Assembly: GCA_039915945.1 (NCBI GenBank)
Contig: JBDSMH010000017.1
Span: forward strand, 1 to 64,000
Source of the DNA: DATLFA01 sp039915945
GTDB lineage: Bacteria > Actinomycetota > Acidimicrobiia > Acidimicrobiales > WLNW01
DNA length: 64,000 nt
Direction of reading: 5' to 3'
Made by a program: the position numbers and the translations under genes. The notes below the pieces were generated by a model, which was not told the DNA's origin, ran no database searches, and saw nothing but the letters and a program-made list of their open reading frames with translations. Shown here in pieces: positions 6,896 through 15,301 of the stretch. How positions within the stretch are numbered: the stretch's first letter is position 1; the number at the start of each line of letters is the position of its first letter.

Positions 6896-8956
6896 CTAGT
6901 CGTCCTTGACGGTGCGCTTGACCTTGTCGACGAGTTGCGCCGGCATGATGTCGTAGTGCGCGTGCTCGGCGGTGAATCGACCGCGGCCGCCCGTGATCGA
7001 ACGAAGGTCGATCGCGTAGCGCGTGGTTTCACTGGTCGGTACGAGCGCAAGGACGACGTGTTCGCCGTCGCCCAGCGCTTCGGACCCCTGCACCCGACCG
7101 CGCCGCGTGTTGAGGTCGCCCATCACGTCGCCCTGCTTGTCGCTCGGCACGGTCACCTCGACGCGTGAAATCGGCTCGAGCAATACCGGGCTTGCCTTGG
7201 CCATCGCTTCACGGAAGCCGAGCCGCGCCGCCATCTTGAACGAGGCTTCGTTGGAATCGACCGAGTGGAACTTGCCGTCGTACAACTCCACCGAGACGTC
7301 GACGACCGGATAGCCGTACACGCCACCGGACGCCATCGCTTCGAGGATGCCTTTTTCGACCGCAGGGATGAACGACCGGGGGATGGCGCCACCGACGATG
7401 TGGTCGACGAACTCGAAGCCGGCGCCACGATCGCGCGGCGCCATCTTGAGGTTGCACACCGCGAACTGACCGTGGCCACCGCTCTGCTTCTTGTGCTTGC
7501 CTTCGGCGTCGGACGTGCCGACGACCGTTTCGCGATAGCGCACGCGCACGTCTTCGGTATCGACGTTGACACCGAACTTGCGTTGGATCTTTTCGAGCGT
7601 GACGGACAGATGCGTCTCGCCCGTACCGCGCAGCAGCGTCTGGTGGGTCTCCTCGTCGCGTTCGACGACGATCGCCGGATCTTCGTGTTGGATGCGATGC
7701 AAGACGTTGCCGAGCTTGTCTTCGTCGGGCTGCGTGCGGGGCACGATCGCCACCGCCAACGAAGGCGCGGGCTGATCGATACGCGGTACCACGACGGGCT
7801 TGCCCTTGGGCGCCAGCGTGTCGCTCGTCTCGGTGCTGCCCAGCTTGGCCACCGCGCCGAGATCACCGGCGACGAGTTCGGTCATCTGCACTTGCTCTTT
7901 GCCGCGCAGCGCGAACAAGCCGTGCAAACGCTCGTCGGCCGACGAGCGCGAGTTGATCAAGTGAAGGTCCGGCTTGATCGTGCCGGAGACGACTTTGAAG
8001 AGCGAGACCTGGCCCACGTATTGATCGGCGATCGACTTGAACACGAACGCCAGCGGTTCGCCACTTTCGTTGGCTTTGACCTCGACCTCCTGCGCGCCGG
8101 CGTGCACCAGCGTCGGCCGGTCGACGGGCGAGGGCCCGATCTCACAGATGAAGTCGGCCAGGCGGTCGATGGCGCTCTCGGCCAACGCTGAGCCGAGCAC
8201 CACCGGGAACACCGACGCTTCGGCGACACCCTTGGCCAACGTCGCCTCGAGCTCTTCGACACTGGGAACGTCACCTTCGAGGTAGCGCTCGAGCAACTCT
8301 TCGTCGGCGACCACGATGCCTTCGACGAGACTGTCGTGCACCTGATGCTCGAGCGATTCCATCTCCGCGGGGATCTCGCCTTGCGTGGCGACGCCCGCGT
8401 CGTAGAGGTACGCCTGATCGGTGAGGAGATCGGCGATGCCTTTGAACGACAGACCCTCACCGATCGGCAACTCGAGCGGCGCGATGCCGGCACCGAAGCG
8501 CGCTTGGAGCTGCGCGAGTGTCGACTGGAAGTCGGCCCGCTCGAGATCGAGCTTGTTGACGAACACCATGCGGGGCACGCCCATTTTGTTGGCGATCTTC
8601 CACACGGCTTCGGTTTGCACCTGCACGCCTTCGACCGCGCTCACGACGAAGATGGCGAGGTCGCACACGCGCAGCGCGGCGATCACGTCACCGACGAAGT
8701 CGGCGTACCCCGGCGTATCGATGAGATTGATCTTGTGGTCTTTCCACTCGAACGGCGCCATCGCCAACGACAGCGACAACCCGCGCCGTTGTTCTTCGGG
8801 GTCGTAGTCGCAGACGGTCGTCCCTTGATCGACGCGCCCCATGCGAGTGGTGACCCCCGCGCGATGCAGCAGGGCTTCGGCCAAGGTCGTCTTGCCGGCG
8901 CTGCTGTGGCCGACAAGCACCACGTTGCGGATGTGCGAAGGCGTGTAGCGCTTCAT
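6896..8956 (-). CDS. EF-G-like GTPase (second EF-G paralogue)
   Basis: A 686-residue translational-type GTPase resembling the actinobacterial EF-G-like proteins (mycobacterial FusA2 type). The G1 motif reads GHSSAGKTT, G3 is DTPGYAD, G4 NKLD, followed by domain II, the EF-G IV region (KKQSGGHGQFAVCNL) and a C-terminal domain V. ATG at 8956 is chosen because AAGGAGG lies six bases upstream; the GTG one codon earlier is too close to it. Its G1 sequence differs from canonical EF-G (GHIDAGKTT) as in other paralogues, whose exact role (recycling, stress or regulation) is not settled. Confidence 0.93.
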   Translation of the reverse strand: MKRYTPSHIRNVVLVGHSSAGKTTLAEALLHRAGVTTRMGRVDQGTTVCDYDPEEQRRGLSLSLAMAPFEWKDHKINLIDTPGYADFVGDVIAALRVCDLAIFVVSAVEGVQVQTEAVWKIANKMGVPRMVFVNKLDLERADFQSTLAQLQARFGAGIAPLELPIGEGLSFKGIADLLTDQAYLYDAGVATQGEIPAEMESLEHQVHDSLVEGIVVADEELLERYLEGDVPSVEELEATLAKGVAEASVFPVVLGSALAESAIDRLADFICEIGPSPVDRPTLVHAGAQEVEVKANESGEPLAFVFKSIADQYVGQVSLFKVVSGTIKPDLHLINSRSSADERLHGLFALRGKEQVQMTELVAGDLGAVAKLGSTETSDTLAPKGKPVVVPRIDQPAPSLAVAIVPRTQPDEDKLGNVLHRIQHEDPAIVVERDEETHQTLLRGTGETHLSVTLEKIQRKFGVNVDTEDVRVRYRETVVGTSDAEGKHKKQSGGHGQFAVCNLKMAPRDRGAGFEFVDHIVGGAIPRSFIPAVEKGILEAMASGGVYGYPVVDVSVELYDGKFHSVDSNEASFKMAARLGFREAMAKASPVLLEPISRVEVTVPSDKQGDVMGDLNTRRGRVQGSEALGDGEHVVLALVPTSETTRYAIDLRSITGGRGRFTAEHAHYDIMPAQLVDKVKRTVKDD

Positions 8957-9092
8957 CACCGACCTCCTTGCCGGCCCCCCGGCAGCAGTTAGGTGCGAGG
9001 AACGGTACGGCTACTGCCCGCAGTGGCGCAAGGGCTACCTGCACGCTCGCGGGCCGCTCGGGCCGTCGACTGCTCCGCTCTAGTCTCAGCCC

Positions 9093-10163
9093 ATGCAATT
9101 ACCCGTCATGCCCCCCGTGCTGCCCATGCTGGCCAAAGCCACCCACGCGGTGCCCGAAGGCGACTTCGTCTTCGAGCCCAAGTGGGACGGCTTCCGTTGC
9201 ATCGTCTTTCGCGACGGCGACGAGATCGAGCTCGGCAGCCGCAACGACCGGCCCCTGACGAGATACTTCCCCGAGCTCATCGAACCCCTCAAACGTTCGC
9301 TGCCGCAGCGCTGTGTCGTCGACGGCGAGGTCGTCGTCGCGGTCGACGGGCGCCTCGATTTCGACGTGCTCGGTCAGCGCATCCATCCGGCCGCCTCGCG
9401 GGTCAACCGCCTCGCCGCCGAAACTCCCGCGTCGTACGTCGCGTTCGATCTGCTCGCGCTCGGCGACCTCGACCTCACCTCGCTCACGCTGCGCGAGCGC
9501 AAAGCGGCGCTCGAGTCGCTGGCCCATCAATTCGAGGCTCCGGTGTTCCTCACGCCCAGTACGACCGACATCGAGACCGCCCGCGACTGGTTCGATCGCT
9601 TCGAGGGAGCCGGCTTCGACGGGGTCATGGCCAAGCCGCCCGACCAGCCCTACGTGCAGGACAAGCGGGTACAGATCAAGGTCAAGCGCCGCCACAGCGC
9701 CGACTGCGCCGTCGCCGGGTTTCGGTGGCACAAGGACGGGCAGGGCGTCGGGTCGCTGCTACTCGGGCTGTACGACGACGAAGGGGACCTTCACCATGTC
9801 GGCGTGGCCGCGTCGTTCACCGCCAAGCGCCGCACCGAACTGATCGACGAACTCAAGCCGTTCGCGCTCGAACGCATCGAAGACCACCCGTGGGCCGACT
9901 GGCTTCGTCAACTCGACACCGACTTCGAACCGGGCGCGCGCATGCCGGGCGCTCCCTCGCGTTGGAACGCGAAGAAAGAGATGTCGTGGGTCCCGCTGCA
10001 CATGGGTTTGGTGGTCGAAGTCGAATACGAAGGCTTGCTCAATCGACGCTTCCGCCACAACGGGCGGGTGGTGCGCTTTCGCTTCGATCGCACGCCGGAG
10101 TCGTGTACCTACGCGCAACTCGATGTCGTACCGCCCGCCGAAATAAGCCAGATCTTCGGCTAA
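9093..10163 (+). CDS. ligC: ATP-dependent DNA ligase (LigC-type)
   Basis: Seals nicks using ATP; LigC-type ligases are accessory repair enzymes in actinobacteria alongside the essential NAD-dependent LigA. The 356-residue protein carries motif I EPKWDGFR with the adenylylated lysine at residue 30, a VVDGEVVV motif III near residue 74, KPPDQPYVQ in the motif IV region, and the basic VQIKVKRRHSADC motif V, then an OB-fold domain. The length matches mycobacterial LigC (about 358). It converges with the 5'-3' nuclease gene, one base between stops, both being DNA-repair functions. Confidence 0.92.
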   Translation: MQLPVMPPVLPMLAKATHAVPEGDFVFEPKWDGFRCIVFRDGDEIELGSRNDRPLTRYFPELIEPLKRSLPQRCVVDGEVVVAVDGRLDFDVLGQRIHPAASRVNRLAAETPASYVAFDLLALGDLDLTSLTLRERKAALESLAHQFEAPVFLTPSTTDIETARDWFDRFEGAGFDGVMAKPPDQPYVQDKRVQIKVKRRHSADCAVAGFRWHKDGQGVGSLLLGLYDDEGDLHHVGVAASFTAKRRTELIDELKPFALERIEDHPWADWLRQLDTDFEPGARMPGAPSRWNAKKEMSWVPLHMGLVVEVEYEGLLNRRFRHNGRVVRFRFDRTPESCTYAQLDVVPPAEISQIFG

Positions 10164-10164
10164 C

Positions 10165-11043
10165 TCACCGCTTGCGCATGATGCGCTCGATGCGATGGAC
10201 GTATGCGTCGGCGTCGATCGCGTGCAACGCGGCGTCGCAGTCGTCACGCGGGCCCTTCCACTCGAGTTCGTCGACCGACGTGATCGTCGGTGCGTCGGTT
10301 TCGATCGTGGCGAGACGGCGGTAGAGCATCGCGTCCTCGTAGTTGTTGGCAAGCGCGTACACCAGCTTTGCCGCGCCGCGCACGTTGACGTCCCACTTGC
10401 CTGCTTCGAGGGGGATGTCCTCGATGTGCCCATAGCGGGCTAGCACCGCGCCGGTCGTCTTCGCTCCCCAACCCTGCACGCCCGGGATGCCGTCGGCAGT
10501 GTCGCCCACGAGCGCGAGGTAGTCGGGAATCGACGCCGGCGGCACACCGAACTTGGCGATCACGCCTGCGTAGTCGATGAGGGTTTCCCGGCGACGGTCG
10601 AACTGCACGACTCGACCGTCTTCGGTGACGCACTGCCCGAGATCTTTGTCGGGCGTGCAGAGCATCACCCGGTCGACGCGTGCATCGGTCGCCGCAACCT
10701 TCGCGGCCGCGCCCATCGCGTCGTCGGCCTCGAACTCGACCATCGGCCACACGCAGAACCCCACTGCCGTCAACGTGTCTTCGAGCAACGTGAACTGTTG
10801 GCGCAGCGCGGGATCGATACCCGCACCGGTCTTGTAGCTGGCGAGCAGATCGTTGCGGAACGATTCGATCACATGGTCAGTGGCAATACCGACGTGCGTC
10901 GCGCCGCCTTCGAGGAGCGACAGCATCGAGCCGACCACACCTCTCGTGCCGCCCACCTCGCGATTCTTCTCGGTCAGATGCGACGGCACCGCGAAGAAGT
11001 AACGGAACAGCTCGTAGGTGCCATCCACCACATGCACGATCAT
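10165..11043 (-). CDS. 5'-3' exonuclease / flap endonuclease (Pol I N-terminal-like)
   Basis: A 292-residue stand-alone nuclease of the PIN/FEN superfamily related to the N-terminal domain of DNA polymerase I. Metal-binding acidic clusters are visible: VVDGTYELF at the start, EFEADDAMGAA near residue 103, and CTPDKDLGQCV near residue 129. These are followed by a helix-three-turn-helix region GDTADGIPGVQGWGAKT. It probably removes RNA primers or flaps in repair. It faces the LigC gene, so nuclease and ligase sit together, but on opposite strands. Confidence 0.9.
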   Translation of the reverse strand: MIVHVVDGTYELFRYFFAVPSHLTEKNREVGGTRGVVGSMLSLLEGGATHVGIATDHVIESFRNDLLASYKTGAGIDPALRQQFTLLEDTLTAVGFCVWPMVEFEADDAMGAAAKVAATDARVDRVMLCTPDKDLGQCVTEDGRVVQFDRRRETLIDYAGVIAKFGVPPASIPDYLALVGDTADGIPGVQGWGAKTTGAVLARYGHIEDIPLEAGKWDVNVRGAAKLVYALANNYEDAMLYRRLATIETDAPTITSVDELEWKGPRDDCDAALHAIDADAYVHRIERIMRKR

Positions 11044-11076
11044 GCGGGCAGCCTAGGGGGCGGCCCTATTGGGGGG

Positions 11077-11289
11077 CTATGCCGCGATGCCCCGGGCTTC
11101 GAGCGCGTCCGTGAGTTGCTGGCACAGCCACTCACGGGCCTCCCGCAACTGAATGTCGAGCAGGTCGACCACTTCACGCGAATCACCCGCGACGTCGGCC
11201 ATGCTCTCGATGTGCTGATCGAGGATTTCGATCTGTTCGATCAACCAGTCGAGGAGCTGTCGGCAGACGCCCTTGTCCATCACCGTCAT
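11077..11289 (-). CDS. Small helical hypothetical protein
   Basis: A 70-residue product from ATG at 11289, predicted all-helical and acidic (LLDWLIEQIEILDQHIE in the first half). It lies 33 bp upstream of the nuclease gene on the same strand, so the two may be co-transcribed. The reading frame continues open upstream through the antisense of the enoyl-CoA hydratase gene, but only this part lies outside it. I recognise no family. Confidence 0.45.
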   Translation of the reverse strand: MTVMDKGVCRQLLDWLIEQIEILDQHIESMADVAGDSREVVDLLDIQLREAREWLCQQLTDALEARGIAA

Positions 11290-11421
11290 GTTCTGCACAA
11301 GACATTCAACGGCGCGCCGGGGACCGAGGTTTACCGCGAGACGCCCACGGCGGGCGAAAGATCCGAACGGCCCACCGATTGCTCCTCTCGGACGGCATCG
11401 AGGCCCTTGTAGTCTTGCGTC

Positions 11422-12198
11422 ATGGCCGACGACGGCATCGAAGTTCGCATCGACGACGGCATTGCGTTCGTCCGACTTTCTCGCGCGCCACGCCGCAACG
11501 CCATGGGCCTCGAGTTCATGCACTCGCTCGAACGCGCCATCGACGAACTCGCCACCGACTCGTCGGTGCAGGTACTCGTAGTCGAAGCCGACGGGCCCGC
11601 ATTCTCCGCCGGGCACGACATCGCCGAGATGCTCGATCGCGACGAGCGCTACTACGTCGAGCTGTTCAGCCGTTGTTCGATGCTGATGCACTCGCTGCGT
11701 CGTGCACCACAACCCGTCATCGCCAAGGTCGACGGCATCGCCACGGCCGCGGGCTGCCAGCTCGTAGCCGGCTGCGATCTCGCGGTTGCGTCCGATCGTT
11801 CGAGGTTCGCCACACCGGGCGTACGCATCGGCTTGTTCTGTTCGACACCGATGGTGCCGATTTCACGGGCCATCGGTATGAAGCGGGCGCTCGAGATGCT
11901 CTTCACCGGCGAGCCGATCGACGCGCAGACCGCGCTCGACTGGGGCCTCGTCAACCGGGTCGTCCCGGTTGATCAACTCGATGCCGCAGTCGTCGCGCTG
12001 GCCGCCCAGATCATGCAGTTCAGCGCGTCCACGCTCGCGCTCGGCAAACGGGCGTTCTACGAACAACTCGGCCTCGACGAACCGTCCGCGTACTCGGCAA
12101 TGACCTCGGTGATGGTCGACAACGCGCTGCAACCGGCGGCGCGCGAAGGCATGCACGCGTTCGTCGAAAAACGTCCGCCCGTGTGGCCCGACCGCTGA
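11422..12198 (+). CDS. Enoyl-CoA hydratase/isomerase family protein, ECHDC3-like
   Basis: A 258-residue crotonase-fold protein. The oxyanion-hole segments FSAGHDIAEM (near residue 61) and DGIATAAGCQLVAGCDLA (near residue 105) are present. The two catalytic glutamates of true enoyl-CoA hydratases are not: GCE becomes GCQ and the QPEI-type glutamate is replaced in TPGVRIG. This pattern occurs in ECHDC3-like crotonases, so classical hydration is doubtful and the CoA substrate is unknown. No obvious operon partner. Confidence 0.85.
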   Translation: MADDGIEVRIDDGIAFVRLSRAPRRNAMGLEFMHSLERAIDELATDSSVQVLVVEADGPAFSAGHDIAEMLDRDERYYVELFSRCSMLMHSLRRAPQPVIAKVDGIATAAGCQLVAGCDLAVASDRSRFATPGVRIGLFCSTPMVPISRAIGMKRALEMLFTGEPIDAQTALDWGLVNRVVPVDQLDAAVVALAAQIMQFSASTLALGKRAFYEQLGLDEPSAYSAMTSVMVDNALQPAAREGMHAFVEKRPPVWPDR

Positions 12199-12208
12199 GC
12201 TGAGTTCG

Positions 12209-12625
12209 CTATTGCGTGCCTTCACGTTCTTGCACGAGTTCGATCAGCGTGCCGAACGAGCCCTTGGGGTGCACGAAGGCCACCGTCGTGCCGCGCGATC
12301 CGGGGCGCGGGGCGTGGTCGATCGGCTTTCCTCCGGCAGCGATCACCGACGCCAGCGCTTTGGTGCAGTCGTCGACGCGATAGCCGACGTGATGGATGCC
12401 TTCGCCCCGCTTGGCGAGGAAGATGGCGATCGGAGAGTCCGGCCGCGTCGCGGTGGTCAGCTGGATATACGAATCGGCCACCTTCAACAGCGCCTCTTCG
12501 ACGCCGTCGCGCTCGACCACCTCGCGGTGGTGCACCGTTGCGCCGAAGGCCGCCTCGTAGTAGGCGATGGCTGCCGCGAGGTCGTGGACAGCGATGGCGA
12601 CGTGGTCGATCTCGGTCAGCAGCAT
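12209..12625 (-). CDS. mce: Methylmalonyl-CoA epimerase
   Basis: Interconverts (S)- and (R)-methylmalonyl-CoA, linking propionyl-CoA carboxylase to methylmalonyl-CoA mutase. The 138-residue vicinal-oxygen-chelate protein starts at ATG 12625 (MLLTEIDHVAIAV); metal ligands expected for the family are visible as His in DHVAIAV, Gln in SYIQL, His in GIHHVGYRV and Glu in TLIELV. A longer in-frame start at 12727 would add 34 unlike residues. It converges with the crotonase gene. A carboxylase beta gene lies 6 kb upstream. Confidence 0.92.
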   Translation of the reverse strand: MLLTEIDHVAIAVHDLAAAIAYYEAAFGATVHHREVVERDGVEEALLKVADSYIQLTTATRPDSPIAIFLAKRGEGIHHVGYRVDDCTKALASVIAAGGKPIDHAPRPGSRGTTVAFVHPKGSFGTLIELVQEREGTQ

Positions 12626-12793
12626 GTGGTCTCCGATGGCGCAGTTGGCACGGCCGCGAGGGTTGGGTGCCCACCTCACGGCGCAGCGATAGGCGAGTCT
12701 AGGGGTGGTCCAGGGACCCATTTCCACGCCAGGGCTTACCTTGGGACCACGCTGAGTGAGATACTAGGACGCGTATTGTGAGGTAAGGGCAGA

Positions 12794-13909
12794 ATGGCAA
12801 TGACACCGGGCGATATCGAGAGCCGCGCGTTTCGCACGGTCCGCAAGGGCTATGCCCCTGAAGAGGTGCGAGGTTTCCTCCACGAGGTTGCCGTCAACCT
12901 CGCGAAACAGCCCCGGCCCGAACTGGCACAAGTGGGGGCCGAAGTCGCCAACGTGCTCGAAAGCGCGCACCGCACGGCGTCCGAGATAGAAGCCAATGCC
13001 CGGGCACGCGCCGCCGAGATCATCGCCGAGGCCGAGGCCACCGTCAGCTCCCAGCGCGGCGACGTCCAACGCGTCAAGACCCAGGCCGAGGTCGAGCTGA
13101 CCAACGCCCGCGCCGAGGCCAAGCGCATCCGGTCCGAGGCCGAGGCATTCGCGACGCAACACCGCACGAGCGCCGAACAGGCCCACATCGACGCCGAGTC
13201 CTTCGCCGAGGCCGAGCAGGCCCGCATCAAGCAGCTCTGGGAGGGTCTCAACTCCGAGACGACCACGCGCAAGGGCGAGGCCGACGATTACGCCAAGCGA
13301 GTGCGGTCCGAGGCCGACGAAGCCGCTCGCATCTTGCGTACCGAAGCCGAAGAGCGCGCCGCTCGCATCGCGGCCGAGGCCGACGAAGCTGTCCGTAAAG
13401 TGCGCGACAAGGCCGCGCAGGACACCGAAGAATTGGTCAGAGATGCCGAGGAGCGCGCCGCCAAGATGGTGGCCGAGGCCGAGGCCACGGCGTCGAGATT
13501 GGTCGACAGCGCCAAAGTGCGCGCGGAGGAAGAAGAACTCAACGCGCAGGAGCGTGCTCAGGCCCGTTCGATCGAGATCCTCAGCCAGTCCCAAGAGCGC
13601 CTCGATCTGATCCTGACCACCGAGCGACGCGTGCACGACCGTCTCGTCGCCGCGCTGGCCGAGGTACAGACGGCCGTCGAGTTGGTCGGGGGCGCCCCCG
13701 AGCGCCCGCTCGTCAGCCCGCCCGACGACGACACGTCCGGACAGGCCCCGAGTGCCCGCTCGACCCGCCCCCAGTTCGACCAGTTTGCGCCGGTGACCCA
13801 GCCTGAACACGCCGCCGTCGATCCGGCCGATCGTGACTCTTTGTCACGAATGGTGGGCGATGCCGTCGGGCAGGCATTGCGGCCTTTCCAGCAAGGTTCG
13901 AGTTCCTGA
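12794..13909 (+). CDS. DivIVA-domain coiled-coil protein
   Basis: A 371-residue protein with an N-terminal DivIVA-like lipid-binding domain (TPGDIESRAFRTVRKGY, then PEEVRGFLHEVA, residues 4-32), followed by about 240 residues of Ala/Glu/Arg-rich coiled coil with many EAE and EAD heptads, and a disordered Pro/Ser/Asp-rich C-terminus. DivIVA proteins of actinobacteria (Wag31, SepIVA) organise polar growth and septation; this one is longer than typical Wag31. GTAAGGGCAG precedes the ATG. Downstream lies a terminator-like hairpin. Confidence 0.88.
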   Translation: MAMTPGDIESRAFRTVRKGYAPEEVRGFLHEVAVNLAKQPRPELAQVGAEVANVLESAHRTASEIEANARARAAEIIAEAEATVSSQRGDVQRVKTQAEVELTNARAEAKRIRSEAEAFATQHRTSAEQAHIDAESFAEAEQARIKQLWEGLNSETTTRKGEADDYAKRVRSEADEAARILRTEAEERAARIAAEADEAVRKVRDKAAQDTEELVRDAEERAAKMVAEAEATASRLVDSAKVRAEEEELNAQERAQARSIEILSQSQERLDLILTTERRVHDRLVAALAEVQTAVELVGGAPERPLVSPPDDDTSGQAPSARSTRPQFDQFAPVTQPEHAAVDPADRDSLSRMVGDAVGQALRPFQQGSSS

Positions 13910-14251
13910 ACTGGGTCTTTGCCCGTTCGTAACCAAATCGCAAGATTTCTCTTGCCAGCCGAATCGGCGATGTTGTAAAGTAATCGTAACGTTCGGATCG
14001 GGGGATGGAGCCACCGCAGCTCCACCTCCCACCCCTGATGCGATCGCCCGAAGTGTCACCTCGGCCAGCCGGTACAAGAGTCCGCCCGCGCCCGGCTAGT
14101 CGAGGTGGCACATTCGGGATTTTCGAGAACACTTCGGCCAGAGAGTGTAACCCCTCCTCCTTCCCGGGTCGAAGACAACGGCCGGGTCTGCTTGCCAAGG
14201 CAACGGACCCGCCGCATTTCTTTTTGCTGTCGAGAACGCGTCGCGCGTTGC
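13910..14251. other. Intergenic region between divIVA-like gene and recR
   Basis: About 340 bp between the convergent divIVA-like and recR genes. Apart from the terminator-like hairpin at 14183-14225 I see no convincing gene. A short AT-richer stretch at about 13960-13995 resembles promoter DNA but has no clear target. Confidence 0.5.
14183..14225 (+). terminator. Rho-independent-like terminator
   Basis: Arms CGGGTC (14183-14188) and GACCCG (14206-14211), with an inner stem TTGCC/GGCAA around AA, form a hairpin with a small internal loop. A T-rich tract (14217-14225) follows. It suits termination after the divIVA-like gene on the plus strand, ahead of the convergent recR. Confidence 0.55.
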
Positions 14252-14863
14252 TCAGTCGACGTCGAGGTCGCGGCGCGATCGCAATGCCCGACCGAGCGTC
14301 AATTCATCCGCGAATTCGAGATCGCCGCCCACGGGCAAGCCGGTGGCGAGGCGGGTGACGACGAGACCCAACGGCTTGAGTAGCCGATAGAGATACGTCG
14401 CGGTGGCGTCACCCTCGAGCGTCGAGTTGGTGCACATGATGATCTCGGTGATGCCTTCGCCCTCGAGGCGCCCCAGCAACTCACGGATGCGCAACTCGTT
14501 GGGGCCGACGCGGTCGATGGGACTGATCGCGCCCTGCAACACGTGGTACTTGCCGCGGAACTCGCCGGTGCGTTCGATGGCGACCACGTCTTTGGGCTCT
14601 TCGACCACGCACACCACATGGCCGTCACGGCGCTCGTCGATGCAGATGTGGCAGAGTTCGCCCTCGGCGATGTTGAAGCAACGGGCGCAGAAGCCGATGC
14701 GCTCTTTGAGGTCGGTGATTGCCGTCGCGAGGCGGGCCGCTTCGGGCTTGGACGCGCGCAACAGGTGATAGGCGATGCGTTGGGCGGATTTGGGCCCGAT
14801 GCCGGGGAGCCGGCTCAACTCGTCGATGACATCTTGTACGGGCTGTGCGTAATGCGACGCCAC
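14252..14863 (-). CDS. recR: Recombination protein RecR
   Basis: Part of the RecFOR system that loads RecA at single-strand gaps. The 203 residues contain the N-terminal helix-hairpin-helix (SRLPGIGPKSAQRIAYH), a C4 zinc finger (CARCFN ... CHIC, residues 59-74), and a Toprim domain starting at VVCVVEEPKDVVAIE. The GTG start directly abuts the TAA of ebfC, so recR is translated as the last gene of dnaX-ebfC-recR, a widely conserved order. Confidence 0.97.
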   Translation of the reverse strand: MASHYAQPVQDVIDELSRLPGIGPKSAQRIAYHLLRASKPEAARLATAITDLKERIGFCARCFNIAEGELCHICIDERRDGHVVCVVEEPKDVVAIERTGEFRGKYHVLQGAISPIDRVGPNELRIRELLGRLEGEGITEIIMCTNSTLEGDATATYLYRLLKPLGLVVTRLATGLPVGGDLEFADELTLGRALRSRRDLDVD

Positions 14864-15298
14864 TTACGCACCACCGAGCAGGCCGCCCAGTCCTCCCAGG
14901 CCGCCGAGCCCGCCCATCATGTCCTGTTGGATGCGCGCTTGCGCGTCACGGATCTTGGTCGAAGCGTCGTTGAGCGCGGCGAGGATCATGTCCTCGAGCA
15001 TCTCGACATCGTCGGGATCGACGGCATCGGGCCGAATCGTCAACTTGGAGAACTCGAACCCTCCGTTGACCCACACGCGCACGGCACCGCCGGCCGCGCT
15101 GCCTTCGACGAGCTCGCTGGCCGCTTGTTGCGCGCGGGCCATCGCCTGTTGCGCCGCGCCGAGCAGCCCGCCGAGATCGCCGCCCAACAACCCCGCGAAA
15201 CCAGCACCATCGTCGACGTCCTCGTCGAGGTCGAACAATTCGTCAGGGTCGTCGGGGTCGTCACCGGCACCGTAGGGCACCAACTCATCGCCAGGCAT
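14864..15298 (-). CDS. ebfC: YbaB/EbfC nucleoid-associated protein
   Basis: A small DNA-binding protein encoded between dnaX and recR in most bacteria. The 144 residues include an acidic N-terminal extension, the core helix AAQQAMARAQQAASELV, the beta region AVRVWVNGGFEFSKLTI, and a glycine/leucine-rich tail with GGLGGLGGLGG. GAGGAG within the end of dnaX lies seven bases before the ATG, and the stop of dnaX is three bases before it. The acidic N-terminus of about 40 residues is longer than in E. coli YbaB. Confidence 0.93.
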   Translation of the reverse strand: MPGDELVPYGAGDDPDDPDELFDLDEDVDDGAGFAGLLGGDLGGLLGAAQQAMARAQQAASELVEGSAAGGAVRVWVNGGFEFSKLTIRPDAVDPDDVEMLEDMILAALNDASTKIRDAQARIQQDMMGGLGGLGGLGGLLGGA

Positions 15299-15301
15299 GG
15301 G

